DNA of 21,283 nucleotides from Spirochaetales bacterium (lineage in GTDB: Bacteria; Spirochaetota; Spirochaetia; DSM-27196; SLST01). Within the stretch, counting starts at the first letter, position 1, and every line of letters begins with the position of its first letter. The position numbers were made by a program, and so were the translations under genes. Under the pieces are notes generated by a model. It saw only the letters and a list, made by a program, of their open reading frames with translations, did not search any database and had not been told where the DNA came from. The stretch spans positions 1 to 21,283 of the forward strand of contig SLST01000279.1 of assembly GCA_007130265.1 (NCBI GenBank), in the 5' to 3' direction. Positions 1 to 7,257 of the stretch are shown here, piece by piece.

Positions 1-53
1 ACCATGCCAAGGAGTACGACCCGCTCGACTCGAAGCGATTGATCCTTCACCAT
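1..53 (-). CDS. 5' end of a further rnf-operon gene, possibly rnfE (cut by window edge)
   Basis: Seen: on the minus strand an ATG lies 10 nt after the TAA of the RnfD-RnfG gene, preceded by a GGGGGAG ribosome-binding site. The open frame runs off the window and reads MVKDQSLRVERVVLLGM. Known: in rnfCDGEAB operons the gene after rnfG is rnfE, an inner-membrane subunit whose N-terminal region usually has a hydrophobic stretch of the type VLGLCP. The visible LLGM would fit the start of such a stretch. With only 17 codons, the identity is inferred from position. Another rnf gene (rnfA or rnfB) or an unrelated gene remains possible. The ribosome-binding site and tight spacing make a real gene likely. 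Confidence 0.6.
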   Translation of the reverse strand, partial: MVKDQSLRVERVVLLGM

Positions 54-63
54 GCTCTCCCCC

Positions 64-1773
64 TTATTGCCCAAGCGCGTCGGCGACGGCGGAGAGTACT
101 CCGCGGCTCGACGCGGTTGCCCCGGAAACCACATCGACATCCAGACTTTGCGCCTCGAGGACCGAATCTGTGATGCGACCGAGGGCGGGCGCTCCAATGT
201 CCGAAGTCTCCGAGTGCGAAAGCACGTCGATCGATACGACCTGCAGATCCTCCACCGTGACCCGTACCCGAATCGATCCGCCATAGCCTCGTCCCGTTCC
301 GTCAAAGACGCCGTCCGCGGTCGGCTCGAGTCGCGCCCGCGGCGCCTCCGGTTCGGTCCGGAACAGCAGGCCCTGTTCGATCGCCGCCGCAACGGCGCGA
401 GACGATGCGGTAGCCCCGCTCACCGCCTCAAGCCTGTCGACGACGGCGGCCGGGTCCGCCGTCGATCGACGAAGGAACTGGTTCAGGAACGACGGACGAC
501 GAACGAGCGAGCCGAGCGTGGCACTCTCGTCGTGCTCGACCACCCGCAGCCCGATGATGCGTTCGTCCATATCCAGTGCGAGTACGACCCGCACCTCGCT
601 GCGGTACCCCTGCGCCGACGAGTACACGAGGTACCCGGCCGGATCGCGTTGGTGGTAGATCTGCTCTGCGTGGACGTTGTCGCGAGCCGCGGGATACTGC
701 AGCGCGTACCGCGCATCCGGGAAGAAGGCACGCATGTCACGGCGAACCGTGCCGTCTACGTAGTAGGTGTCAGCGAAACTCGACAGCGACGAGGCTCCGA
801 AGCCGACGCCGACGCCCACCGCGACAATAGCGACCACGGCGACGATCGCGAACAGTCGTCGGCGTCGCTTCTCCGCCTGCCCGAAGAACGGATTCACGAC
901 CGTGACGTCGATCAGGGGAGTGAGCCCGTTCATCAGCAGCACCGCGAAGGTGGTGCCCTCCGGATAGACCGTGAAGTGGCGAATCAGGACCGTCAGAATC
1001 CCGCACCCGATTCCATACACCAGCCGCGCATCGCGGCCGACCGGCGAGGTCACCATGTCGGTCGCCATGAAGATCGCCGCAAACATGATGCTCCCCGAGA
1101 GGATCGTGAACAGCGGGTCGATTCCCAGCGCGACGGCGGTCGCCGCGGCCGCGGCGAGGTAGGAGAGCGTGATTCGCCAGCCGACGAACCCGCGGGCCAA
1201 GAGATAGCCGCCGCCAACGAGGAGCGCAAGGGCGGACACCTCGCCGATGCTACCCGGGATGCTACCGAGGAAGAGATCGACATACGATGCGGCGCCGCCT
1301 TCGAGCGGTGTCGCCGCGGTAACCACATCGTAGTCGAGCGGCACCCGCCATTCGGTCACGAGAGCCGGGTAGGCGAGCAGGAGAATACCCCTTGCAACCA
1401 GCGCGGGGTTGAAGACATTGTGACCGATGCCGCCGAACGCCTGCTTCCCGACGAACACCACGATTGCGGCGCCGAAGAGCGGAATCCACCACGGCGATCC
1501 CGGCGCGAGCGTGAGCCCGAAAAGCAGGCCGGCGAGGAATGCGCTCCCGTCGCCGAGCGGGTGCTTCAGGGAGAAACCGCCGGGGGTGAACGGGCGCTCG
1601 ATGATCGCGGCCGTGACGGCCGAGGCAAGGATCAGATAGAGTGAGTACGGGCCGAAGAAGACCGCCGCCGCCGCGATCGCCGGCACCAGCGCGGCTGATA
1701 CCTCCCACATGTTCCGACGCACCGAATCACGGCTCTCGATGTGCGGGCCAGCTCGTCCTGCGTTCTCGTTCAT
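64..1773 (-). CDS. rnfD: RnfD fused to an RnfG-like part with two FMN-binding domains
   Basis: Membrane subunit of the Rnf complex, which couples ferredoxin:NAD+ electron transfer to ion movement. The 569-residue protein starts at ATG 1773, just after the rnfC stop, with an AGGGG ribosome-binding site; a longer in-frame extension would run back into rnfC. Residues about 25-295 are an NqrB/RnfD/RnfE-type multi-helix domain. It contains VTAATPLE (151-158), the usual covalent-FMN threonine site (T155), and the typical stretches MATDMVTSPV and LLMNGLTPLID. One more helix (about 307-327) is followed by two extracytoplasmic FMN_bind domains ending in VSGATASS (T455) and VSGATASS (T553). The second resembles the fumarate-reductase/NosR type. 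RnfG is normally a separate gene with one FMN domain, so both the fusion and the doubling are unusual. Flavinylation needs ApbE, which is not seen in this window. Family call is sure; the exact role of each FMN domain is inference. Confidence 0.93.
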   Translation of the reverse strand: MNENAGRAGPHIESRDSVRRNMWEVSAALVPAIAAAAVFFGPYSLYLILASAVTAAIIERPFTPGGFSLKHPLGDGSAFLAGLLFGLTLAPGSPWWIPLFGAAIVVFVGKQAFGGIGHNVFNPALVARGILLLAYPALVTEWRVPLDYDVVTAATPLEGGAASYVDLFLGSIPGSIGEVSALALLVGGGYLLARGFVGWRITLSYLAAAAATAVALGIDPLFTILSGSIMFAAIFMATDMVTSPVGRDARLVYGIGCGILTVLIRHFTVYPEGTTFAVLLMNGLTPLIDVTVVNPFFGQAEKRRRRLFAIVAVVAIVAVGVGVGFGASSLSSFADTYYVDGTVRRDMRAFFPDARYALQYPAARDNVHAEQIYHQRDPAGYLVYSSAQGYRSEVRVVLALDMDERIIGLRVVEHDESATLGSLVRRPSFLNQFLRRSTADPAAVVDRLEAVSGATASSRAVAAAIEQGLLFRTEPEAPRARLEPTADGVFDGTGRGYGGSIRVRVTVEDLQVVSIDVLSHSETSDIGAPALGRITDSVLEAQSLDVDVVSGATASSRGVLSAVADALGQ

Positions 1774-1783
1774 CACCGTACCC

Positions 1784-3118
1784 CTATCGTCGTCGTTTCG
1801 CGGCCATGGCCGCCTTGCCGTGGTTGATCCACTCGAGAAGCGGACGCTTCGACGGACAGACGAACTGGCAGGCACCACAGAGGATGCACGCGTCGAGTCC
1901 CGCGGCGATGGCGTCCTCGAGCATGTCATTGTTGATGTACGCGGTCATGCGGTTCGGAGGAAGGTACATGGGGCACACTTCCACGCATCGCCCGCACCGG
2001 ATACAGGCCATGTGCCGGCTTCCGCGGTACTCGGATTCTGTAAGCAGGATGACGCCGCTCGTTGCCTTGGTAACGGGAATCGCCAGGTCGGTCACCCGCA
2101 TCCCCGTCATCGGCCCCCCCACGATGATCGCGGGCTCGTCAACCGCGGGGCCGTCACAGAAGGCGATGAGGTCGGAGACCGCGGCGCCGAGCGGCACCCG
2201 CAGGTTCCGTGGTGTTGTCACGCCGTGCCCGCTCACCGTGACAACCCGTTCGGAAAGTACCCGGCCTCGGTCAACGGCGTCGGCAATCGCACAGACGGTC
2301 TGGACGTTGTTGACGAGCACGCCCACGGCGCCGGGCAGGGCCCGCGTGGGAACCTCGCGATTGAGCACTGCCTTGATCAGGTGCTTCTCCGCCCCGTGAG
2401 GGTAGCGAGTATCGAGCGCCTGCGCGGAGATGTTGGGAAAGCCCGCGGCGACCTCGCGCAGCCGCTTCAGGGCCACCGGTTTGTTGATCTCACACGCGAC
2501 GAACCCAACTTCGGCGCCAACGGTCCTGCGGACGATCTCCAGTCCGCGAAACACCTTCTCCGCCTCTTCCTGCATCAACCGATCGTCGACGGTTATGTAC
2601 GGCTCGCATTCGGCGCCGTTGACAATCACGGTGTCGATCGGGTCGGATGCGGCGAGCTTCACGTGCGTGGGAAAGGTAGCGCCGCCGAGCCCGACGATTC
2701 CCGCCTCCTCGACGCGGGCAATGACCGCCTCGCGGTATGCGTCTGCGTCGAGCAGATCCGTGTCAATCGGCTCGAGCGTCTGCGCAGGCTCATCCGACTC
2801 ACGATCCACTCGTATGCGGACCGCCGGTACCGTGCTTCCGTCGGGAAGCGCGGCGACCGTGAGATCCACCACCTCGCCGTTAACGCTCGAGTGCACCTTC
2901 GCACGCAGCCCGTCCGCCTCATGACCTATCAGACTCCCGGGACGGACCCGATCGCCCACCGCCACGGCGGGACGCACCGGCAGGCCTATATGCTGCTTGA
3001 GCGGCACAAGGATCTCCGCCGGTGGCGGCATGGAGACGATGGGAGACTCGGAAGTCAGCCCCTTCTCTTCGGGAAGGTGCGTTCCTCCAATCGGGAATCT
3101 CTTGACACGATCGCTCAT
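1784..3118 (-). CDS. rnfC: Rnf complex subunit RnfC (electron transport, 4Fe-4S protein)
   Basis: Cytoplasm-facing subunit of Rnf that exchanges electrons with NAD(H). The 444 residues include the N-terminal barrel-sandwich region (FPIGGTHLPEEKG near 8-20), the Rossmann-like NADH/FMN core with GLGGATFPTHVKL (143-155) and NGAECEPYIT (168-177), and two C-terminal 4Fe-4S motifs. These are CIRCGRCVEVCP (C372, C375, C378, C382) and CILCGACQFVCP (C411, C414, C417, C421). All eight ligands are present and the length is normal for the family without the long C-terminal repeats of enterobacterial RsxC. The ATG shares one base with the TGA of the upstream lipoprotein gene (TGATG), and rnfD starts 10 nt after its stop, so the three genes are very probably cotranscribed. 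Confidence 0.96.
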   Translation of the reverse strand: MSDRVKRFPIGGTHLPEEKGLTSESPIVSMPPPAEILVPLKQHIGLPVRPAVAVGDRVRPGSLIGHEADGLRAKVHSSVNGEVVDLTVAALPDGSTVPAVRIRVDRESDEPAQTLEPIDTDLLDADAYREAVIARVEEAGIVGLGGATFPTHVKLAASDPIDTVIVNGAECEPYITVDDRLMQEEAEKVFRGLEIVRRTVGAEVGFVACEINKPVALKRLREVAAGFPNISAQALDTRYPHGAEKHLIKAVLNREVPTRALPGAVGVLVNNVQTVCAIADAVDRGRVLSERVVTVSGHGVTTPRNLRVPLGAAVSDLIAFCDGPAVDEPAIIVGGPMTGMRVTDLAIPVTKATSGVILLTESEYRGSRHMACIRCGRCVEVCPMYLPPNRMTAYINNDMLEDAIAAGLDACILCGACQFVCPSKRPLLEWINHGKAAMAAKRRR

Positions 3119-4179
3119 CAGAATCTGCCGACGATCACATCGTCCTCCGAGAGGACCCCCGCGTCGACGAGGGCCCGCTGATAGGAGGCCGACTCCCGCG
3201 ACATGCGCACTGTGGCGCCGGAGATGCCGTCGGCTGAGTCCTGTACGGTTCGCGTCGCGCCGGTCGGAACGTCGACTCCGAACTGATTGAGCTCGTTGAT
3301 CGCATCGCGGTAGCGGTCGGGCGACCAGTCGACGAGCGACGTCACGGTGCGCGCATTTCTACCCACGAGGTAGCTCGCGATGGCGTCGTAGTTTCCCTTC
3401 CACCCGCCCAGGCCGAAATAGCCGTATCGCGGCGCCATGGCCGCCGGGCGATCGCCGTCGAACTCCACCCCCATCGAGGTGAGAAAGTTGCGGACGCTCG
3501 AGCGGTCGTCGATACCAGCGAAAACGCCGACATCGTTCAGAACGTGGGAGTACTCGTGCAGGTCGAGGATGTGCCGGTCGGCAAGCTCGTCCCAGCTCGA
3601 CGGAGAGAGAAATGCCCCTCCGGCCGTCCGCTGAGTCGGCACCACCAGACCACTGCCGAGGGTGAGCTCGTTCATCTGCGCCCGAAAGTCGAATCCGGGA
3701 GGAAACTTCATCTCGAAGCGATATCGGGTCAGCGGCTCGACCACGGTAACGGCCGCGGTACCGTCCTCGTCGACGGCGACCGCGTACAGCGACATCACGC
3801 TCACCGTGTAGATCGAGAACATCGAGTCGCCCGCAACGAAGGGACTGCTCAGCGTTGCCGGGGTGGGATCTACCGAGAAGTCAACCGTCACCAGCGCGTT
3901 TCCGCTCTGCCGCGTCGTCCAGAAGCCGTCCACGCGCTGCCAGTAGCGCATCTTCGCGGAAAGAATGTTGGCGTCTTCGTCCAACTCGAGGACAGTCTCG
4001 ATGTAGGCCCCCGCGTCCTCGAATGCGGTTCCGCCGGCCTCGCCGGACCAGGAGTAGCCCACGTGGTACCCGGCGAACCCCGCCGGCCCGCTCTCGATCA
4101 CGACCCGTTCAGGCTCGCAGGCAGCGAGCAGCGCGATCGCAGCAGCGGCGAGAATAGCCAAACAACGTCTCCGTTTCAC
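3118..4179 (-). CDS. Lipoprotein with C-terminal FMN-attachment motif, first gene of the rnf operon
   Basis: Predicted lipoprotein of 353 residues. I chose the GTG at 4179 because a GGGGG ribosome-binding site lies 7 nt upstream and because it places VKRRRC directly before a lipoprotein signal (LAILAAAAIALLAAC) with a LAAC lipobox. A start at 4239 would add 20 residues and fall within the promoter. The C-terminal part ends with DGISGATVRMS (SGAT threonine at residue 323), matching the ApbE flavinylation signature D-x-x-S-G-A-T of FMN_bind domains. The N-terminal 180 or so residues look beta-rich and match no family I recognise. Position and motif suggest a membrane-anchored flavoprotein that exchanges electrons with the Rnf complex outside the inner membrane. 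The motif is seen; the electron-carrier role is inferred. It could instead be an assembly or sensory lipoprotein. Confidence 0.85.
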   Translation of the reverse strand: MKRRRCLAILAAAAIALLAACEPERVVIESGPAGFAGYHVGYSWSGEAGGTAFEDAGAYIETVLELDEDANILSAKMRYWQRVDGFWTTRQSGNALVTVDFSVDPTPATLSSPFVAGDSMFSIYTVSVMSLYAVAVDEDGTAAVTVVEPLTRYRFEMKFPPGFDFRAQMNELTLGSGLVVPTQRTAGGAFLSPSSWDELADRHILDLHEYSHVLNDVGVFAGIDDRSSVRNFLTSMGVEFDGDRPAAMAPRYGYFGLGGWKGNYDAIASYLVGRNARTVTSLVDWSPDRYRDAINELNQFGVDVPTGATRTVQDSADGISGATVRMSRESASYQRALVDAGVLSEDDVIVGRF

Positions 4180-4214
4180 TGAAATGCCCCCGAGATCATG
4201 GGATGAATGCTGAC

Positions 4215-4243
4215 AGGATAGCACAGGTTCACAGGGCAATCAA
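4215..4243 (-). promoter_or_regulatory. Predicted sigma70-type promoter of the rnf operon
   Basis: On the minus strand TTGATT (4238-4243) is followed by a 17-bp spacer and TATCCT (4215-4220), with TG one base upstream of the -10 (extended -10). Transcription would begin near 4208 and leave a leader of about 30 nt before the GTG at 4179. The spacer contains a direct repeat, CACAGG at 4222-4227 and 4230-4235 on the plus strand. Sequence match only. Confidence 0.55.
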
Positions 4244-4272
4244 CGCCCTCTCGGACAGGTCGACGGCACCGG

Positions 4273-4301
4273 TCGACGGCCGGCGCCGAGACCGCTATGA
4301 T
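4273..4301 (+). promoter_or_regulatory. Predicted promoter giving a (near-)leaderless methyltransferase mRNA
   Basis: TCGACG (4273-4278), a 17-bp spacer and TATGAT (4296-4301) precede the ATG at 4310 by only 8 nt. The expected start site (4308-4310) coincides with the start codon, and there is no Shine-Dalgarno sequence. The -10 differs from consensus by one base; the -35 matches at four of six. Confidence 0.45.
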
Positions 4302-4309
4302 CGCAACGC

Positions 4310-5137
4310 ATGAAGGTGCAGCGCGTCTCAACCGAAAACGACGTCTTCCAGGTGCTCGTTTCTCTGCGGGACAATCGGCAGAAGCGGGCCAAACGAGGGG
4401 TCATCTTCGTGGAAGGGGTCGCGCCGATCAACGCGCTTGCGGACGCGGATCCGGACACCCACGCGGTCGCCTACGCGCGGAACGCCCGGCTGTCCGATTG
4501 GGCGGTGGACACGATCGAGCGGCTCTCGCCGGAAACCGGCTACGAGCTCGCTCCGGATCTCATGCAGCGGCTCTCGCAGCGGTCCGAGCCGTCCGAGCTG
4601 ATCGTCCTCGCCGCACGGCCGGGACGCGAGCTCACGGAGATCGAACCCGGCCGGCGCCTCGCCGTGGCGATAGTGGATCGGCCGGCGAATCCCGGGAACC
4701 TCGGCTCGCTGATCCGGTCCGCGGACGCCCTGGGTGTAACCGCGGTTGTCACCACCGGTCACGGCGTGGACATCTACGACCCGAGAGTCATTCGTGCGAG
4801 CCTCGGCGCCTGCTTCTCAACGCCGGTCATCCACGAGCCGTCGGTACACCGGCTCGTCGCGTGGTTCGACGAGGTGCGAACCGGCGATCCTCCGGCACGG
4901 GTAGTGGGGACCGACTCGGCTGGCGCCACCGCGATAGGCGATGCGGCGCTTTCGCCTCCGCTCGTGATGGTATTCGGGAACGAGGCGACCGGGCTCTCGG
5001 TGAACCTCAGAGAGGTGGTCGACGAGACGGTGGCGATCCCGCTGTCCGGTCGGGTGGACTCGCTGAATCTCGCCTGCGCCGCGAGCATTCTCTTCTACGA
5101 AGTCGGCCTGCCGGCCCCGGTTGACCGGCATCGGTAG
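4310..5137 (+). CDS. SpoU/TrmH-family RNA 2'-O-methyltransferase
   Basis: S-adenosylmethionine-dependent methyltransferase of the SPOUT class, acting on ribose 2'-OH groups of rRNA or tRNA in the cytoplasm. The 275 residues show an N-terminal substrate-binding region (1-100) and the three SpoU motifs. Motif 1 is NPGNLGSLIRSADALG (127-142) with the catalytic arginine R136. Motif 2 is FGNEATGLS (222-230). Motif 3 is IPLSGRVDSLNLACAAS (243-259), which forms the knotted cofactor site. The target nucleotide cannot be told from sequence. It is divergent from the rnf operon and appears to start on a leaderless transcript. The following gene begins 11 nt after its stop and is probably cotranscribed. 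Confidence 0.92.
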   Translation: MKVQRVSTENDVFQVLVSLRDNRQKRAKRGVIFVEGVAPINALADADPDTHAVAYARNARLSDWAVDTIERLSPETGYELAPDLMQRLSQRSEPSELIVLAARPGRELTEIEPGRRLAVAIVDRPANPGNLGSLIRSADALGVTAVVTTGHGVDIYDPRVIRASLGACFSTPVIHEPSVHRLVAWFDEVRTGDPPARVVGTDSAGATAIGDAALSPPLVMVFGNEATGLSVNLREVVDETVAIPLSGRVDSLNLACAASILFYEVGLPAPVDRHR

Positions 5138-5147
5138 GTTGCCTTCC

Positions 5148-5921
5148 ATGGCGGAACGGACGGAGATGTTTACCGCGATAGAACACCGTGCCCACACCGA
5201 AACGAACTCACCCCGGCTCCCGAAGACTCGGAGCCTGATCCTTGCCGGAGCGATTCTTGTCGCGGCAGCGGCTACGGCAGCGCCTGAAGAGTCAGGCTCC
5301 TTCCACGCGTGGCTCGAGCTGGCCGAACGCCGGACGCTCCTCATCCCGCAGGACGCGGACGCCGTCGCGCTCGTTGACGATCCATCTGAGATCGGCTTCG
5401 AGATCGACGCCGATCCGGGCGACGACGCGTTCATGGCGGTGTCGAGCGACGTGCACGGCGTCTACCGGGTCAGCTTCGCGAGCCTCGCGGAGACGATCGC
5501 CGATCTCGACAGCCACGAGGATTTCGTGCCCCACGTTGACAGCAGCGAGGCTCGGCAGGTTGACGAAGACCGGCTCGAGTGGCTTCAGCACGTCGAGCTC
5601 TCGTTCGGATTCCTCTTCTTCAACGTCGACTATGCGTTCGAAAACCGCCACGTGGTCATGCAGCTCGACGACGACCGGTTCGCCCTCGTATTCAGGATGA
5701 ACGAGACCTATGACGACCTGGTTGCCGATATCTACGGCTCGTGGTATCTCGAGCGACTCGTCGTCGACGGTGACGAGTACGTCTACGTCCGCTACTTCAA
5801 CCACGTCGTCTTTGGCAGGCGCGTGACAGGGTTGCGCTTCGCGGTCAGGAGCTTCGGGCTGCGGGACGCGAAGAACGCGATGAGGGCGTACGTGAATGAA
5901 GCGAGGGCACGACCACGGTAG
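5148..5921 (+). CDS. Exported acidic protein of unknown function
   Basis: I do not recognise the family. From ATG 5148 the protein has 257 residues. The open frame extends to a TTG at 5121 inside the methyltransferase gene, but 5148 is the first ATG and has a weak AGG 9 nt upstream; ATG 5166 is the alternative. A basic stretch (PRLPKTR, about 22-28) and a hydrophobic core (29-46) ending ATAAPEE look like a signal peptide without a lipobox cysteine, so export to the periplasm or beyond is likely. The mature part is rich in Asp and Glu, with aromatic beta-like segments such as SFGFLFFNVDYAF and YVYVRYFNHVVFG, which suggests a beta-rich fold. It lies 11 nt after the methyltransferase gene. Function unknown. 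Confidence 0.75.
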   Translation: MAERTEMFTAIEHRAHTETNSPRLPKTRSLILAGAILVAAAATAAPEESGSFHAWLELAERRTLLIPQDADAVALVDDPSEIGFEIDADPGDDAFMAVSSDVHGVYRVSFASLAETIADLDSHEDFVPHVDSSEARQVDEDRLEWLQHVELSFGFLFFNVDYAFENRHVVMQLDDDRFALVFRMNETYDDLVADIYGSWYLERLVVDGDEYVYVRYFNHVVFGRRVTGLRFAVRSFGLRDAKNAMRAYVNEARARPR

Positions 5922-5949
5922 GCTCCGCCACTGATCCCCGTGCCTCCGG

Positions 5950-7257
5950 TCACGGCAAGGGATTGCCGCGCGGGTCGGTATCGCTTCCGGCGAACTCCTT
6001 CTCGAGCTCGTCGCGGAGCTCGGCGTCGGTATAGTGCTCGAGGTAGTCGGCTGCCGGGTGAAGGTCGACGAGCCCTACCTTGCCCACGTCGTGGAAGAAC
6101 CGTTCCCAGAGGCGATGCACCCGCAGGACGCGCACTGCCGCGCTTCTGCCCGAGTCCGTCAGGCGGAACCGGCCGCCTTCCGAGCGGACGAGTCCACGTA
6201 CCCGCAACAGGATGAGCCCTACACGCAGACCCGTTGCCCGCACGGTGAACGGCGAGCGGTGCACGGTGCGCAGCTCGCTCGCAGAGAGGCCGTCGCCGTC
6301 GGGGTGCTCGGAGGCCCGAGCAAGGAGCCCGAGGATGTCCTGCGTGCGCACGACCATCCGCGATGAGAGCATCGACCACACCCGTGTGACGAGCCCGCGC
6401 TCCGGCGCCGCGAGCAGCGCCGTGAAGAAGAACAGGCCCAGCATCGTCGCCATCGCACCGGCGGTATTCGTGTCCTCGAAGCCGAATCGCGGCGGAATGG
6501 TGATGGCCGCCAGGTGCCCGACGACGGCGGCAAGGATCGCCGAACCCACACTGACCAGAAGAAAAGGTGCAAGCCGACGAGTTAGTAGATGCGCAATCGC
6601 CCCGGGCACGACAAGCATCGCAATGACCAGAATGCTGCCGACGACCTCGAAGGCGGCGACCGTGGTCAACGCCACGAGCGTCATCAGCAGGTAGTGCATC
6701 CCCGTTGCGCTGATCCCGAGCGTCGTCGCGAGCGCCGGGTCGAAGGTCACGAGGCGCAGCTCCTTGAAGAAGAGGATCACGACCACCAGGTCGACAAGGA
6801 GCACGACGGAGAGCACGACGACCCCGCGCGGGATCACCATCGATCCGATCTCTACCACGATGAGCGGCACGAGCTCCACCGAACCGAACAGCACGTGATC
6901 CGGATGGATATCGACGTGGCGGGCGGCCTGCTCGATGAGAATCAGCCCGAGGGCAAACAGCACGGTGAAGACCACGCCCATGGCGGCGCCGTCGTCAAGA
7001 CGTCCGTACCGGCGCACCACATGCACGAGCATCGCGGTCAGGACCCCGAAGGCCGTGGCCCCCACGAGGATTGAACCGCCTACCCTGCTCCCGGTCAGGA
7101 TGAAGGCGATCGCGATGCCGGGAAGCACGGCGTGACTGATCGCATCGCCCATCATACTCATCTTCTCGAGCACGAGAAATGCCCCAACAAGGGCTGCAGA
7201 TGCGCCGGCAAGAGCAGCCGCGACCACGATCCATGAGTCGAGTGACGTCCAGATCAC
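5950..7257 (-). CDS. troD: Metal ABC transporter permease TroD with C-terminal DtxR/TroR-like domain
   Basis: Inner-membrane permease of the ABC-3 (ZnuB/TroC/MntB) family, importing Mn, Zn or Fe. Residues 1-290 carry the transmembrane domain with typical motifs GDAISHAVLPGIA (38-50) and FFKELRLVTFDPALA (163-177). Residues about 300-435 are a cytoplasmic DtxR-family module: a winged helix (about 305-372, ending FRLTDSGR) then the metal-binding/dimerisation region HRLWERF (H381, E385) and HPAADYLEH (H400, D404, E407, H408). DtxR binds metal through equivalent H79, E83, H98, C102, E105 and H106; here Asp replaces Cys102, closer to Mn-responsive MntR. A normal permease is about 280-300 residues. 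The GTG start overlaps the troC stop by 4 nt (GTGA) and has a GGGGGG ribosome-binding site. Whether the domain binds DNA, senses metal for transport control, or is released by proteolysis is not known. Confidence 0.93.
   Translation of the reverse strand: MIWTSLDSWIVVAAALAGASAALVGAFLVLEKMSMMGDAISHAVLPGIAIAFILTGSRVGGSILVGATAFGVLTAMLVHVVRRYGRLDDGAAMGVVFTVLFALGLILIEQAARHVDIHPDHVLFGSVELVPLIVVEIGSMVIPRGVVVLSVVLLVDLVVVILFFKELRLVTFDPALATTLGISATGMHYLLMTLVALTTVAAFEVVGSILVIAMLVVPGAIAHLLTRRLAPFLLVSVGSAILAAVVGHLAAITIPPRFGFEDTNTAGAMATMLGLFFFTALLAAPERGLVTRVWSMLSSRMVVRTQDILGLLARASEHPDGDGLSASELRTVHRSPFTVRATGLRVGLILLRVRGLVRSEGGRFRLTDSGRSAAVRVLRVHRLWERFFHDVGKVGLVDLHPAADYLEHYTDAELRDELEKEFAGSDTDPRGNPLP

Noticed and set aside
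52..1644. 530-codon open frame on the plus strand opposite the RnfD-RnfG gene
   Set aside because: Arg/Asp/His-rich shadow of a GC-rich gene with clear family motifs on the other strand. No ribosome-binding site or recognisable domain.
1774..1929. N-terminal extension of the RnfD gene to 1929
   Set aside because: It overlaps rnfC by more than 140 nt and adds a Ser/Arg-rich stretch. ATG 1773 has a good ribosome-binding site right after the rnfC stop.
1709..3181. 490-codon plus-strand open frame opposite rnfC
   Set aside because: Composition typical of an antisense shadow. The minus strand encodes a full RnfC with all eight Fe-S cysteines.
5938..5955. CCGTG...CACGG hairpin between converging genes as a terminator
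   Set aside because: Only a 5-bp stem (7 with a bulge) and no T-run on either strand. It overlaps the troD stop codon.
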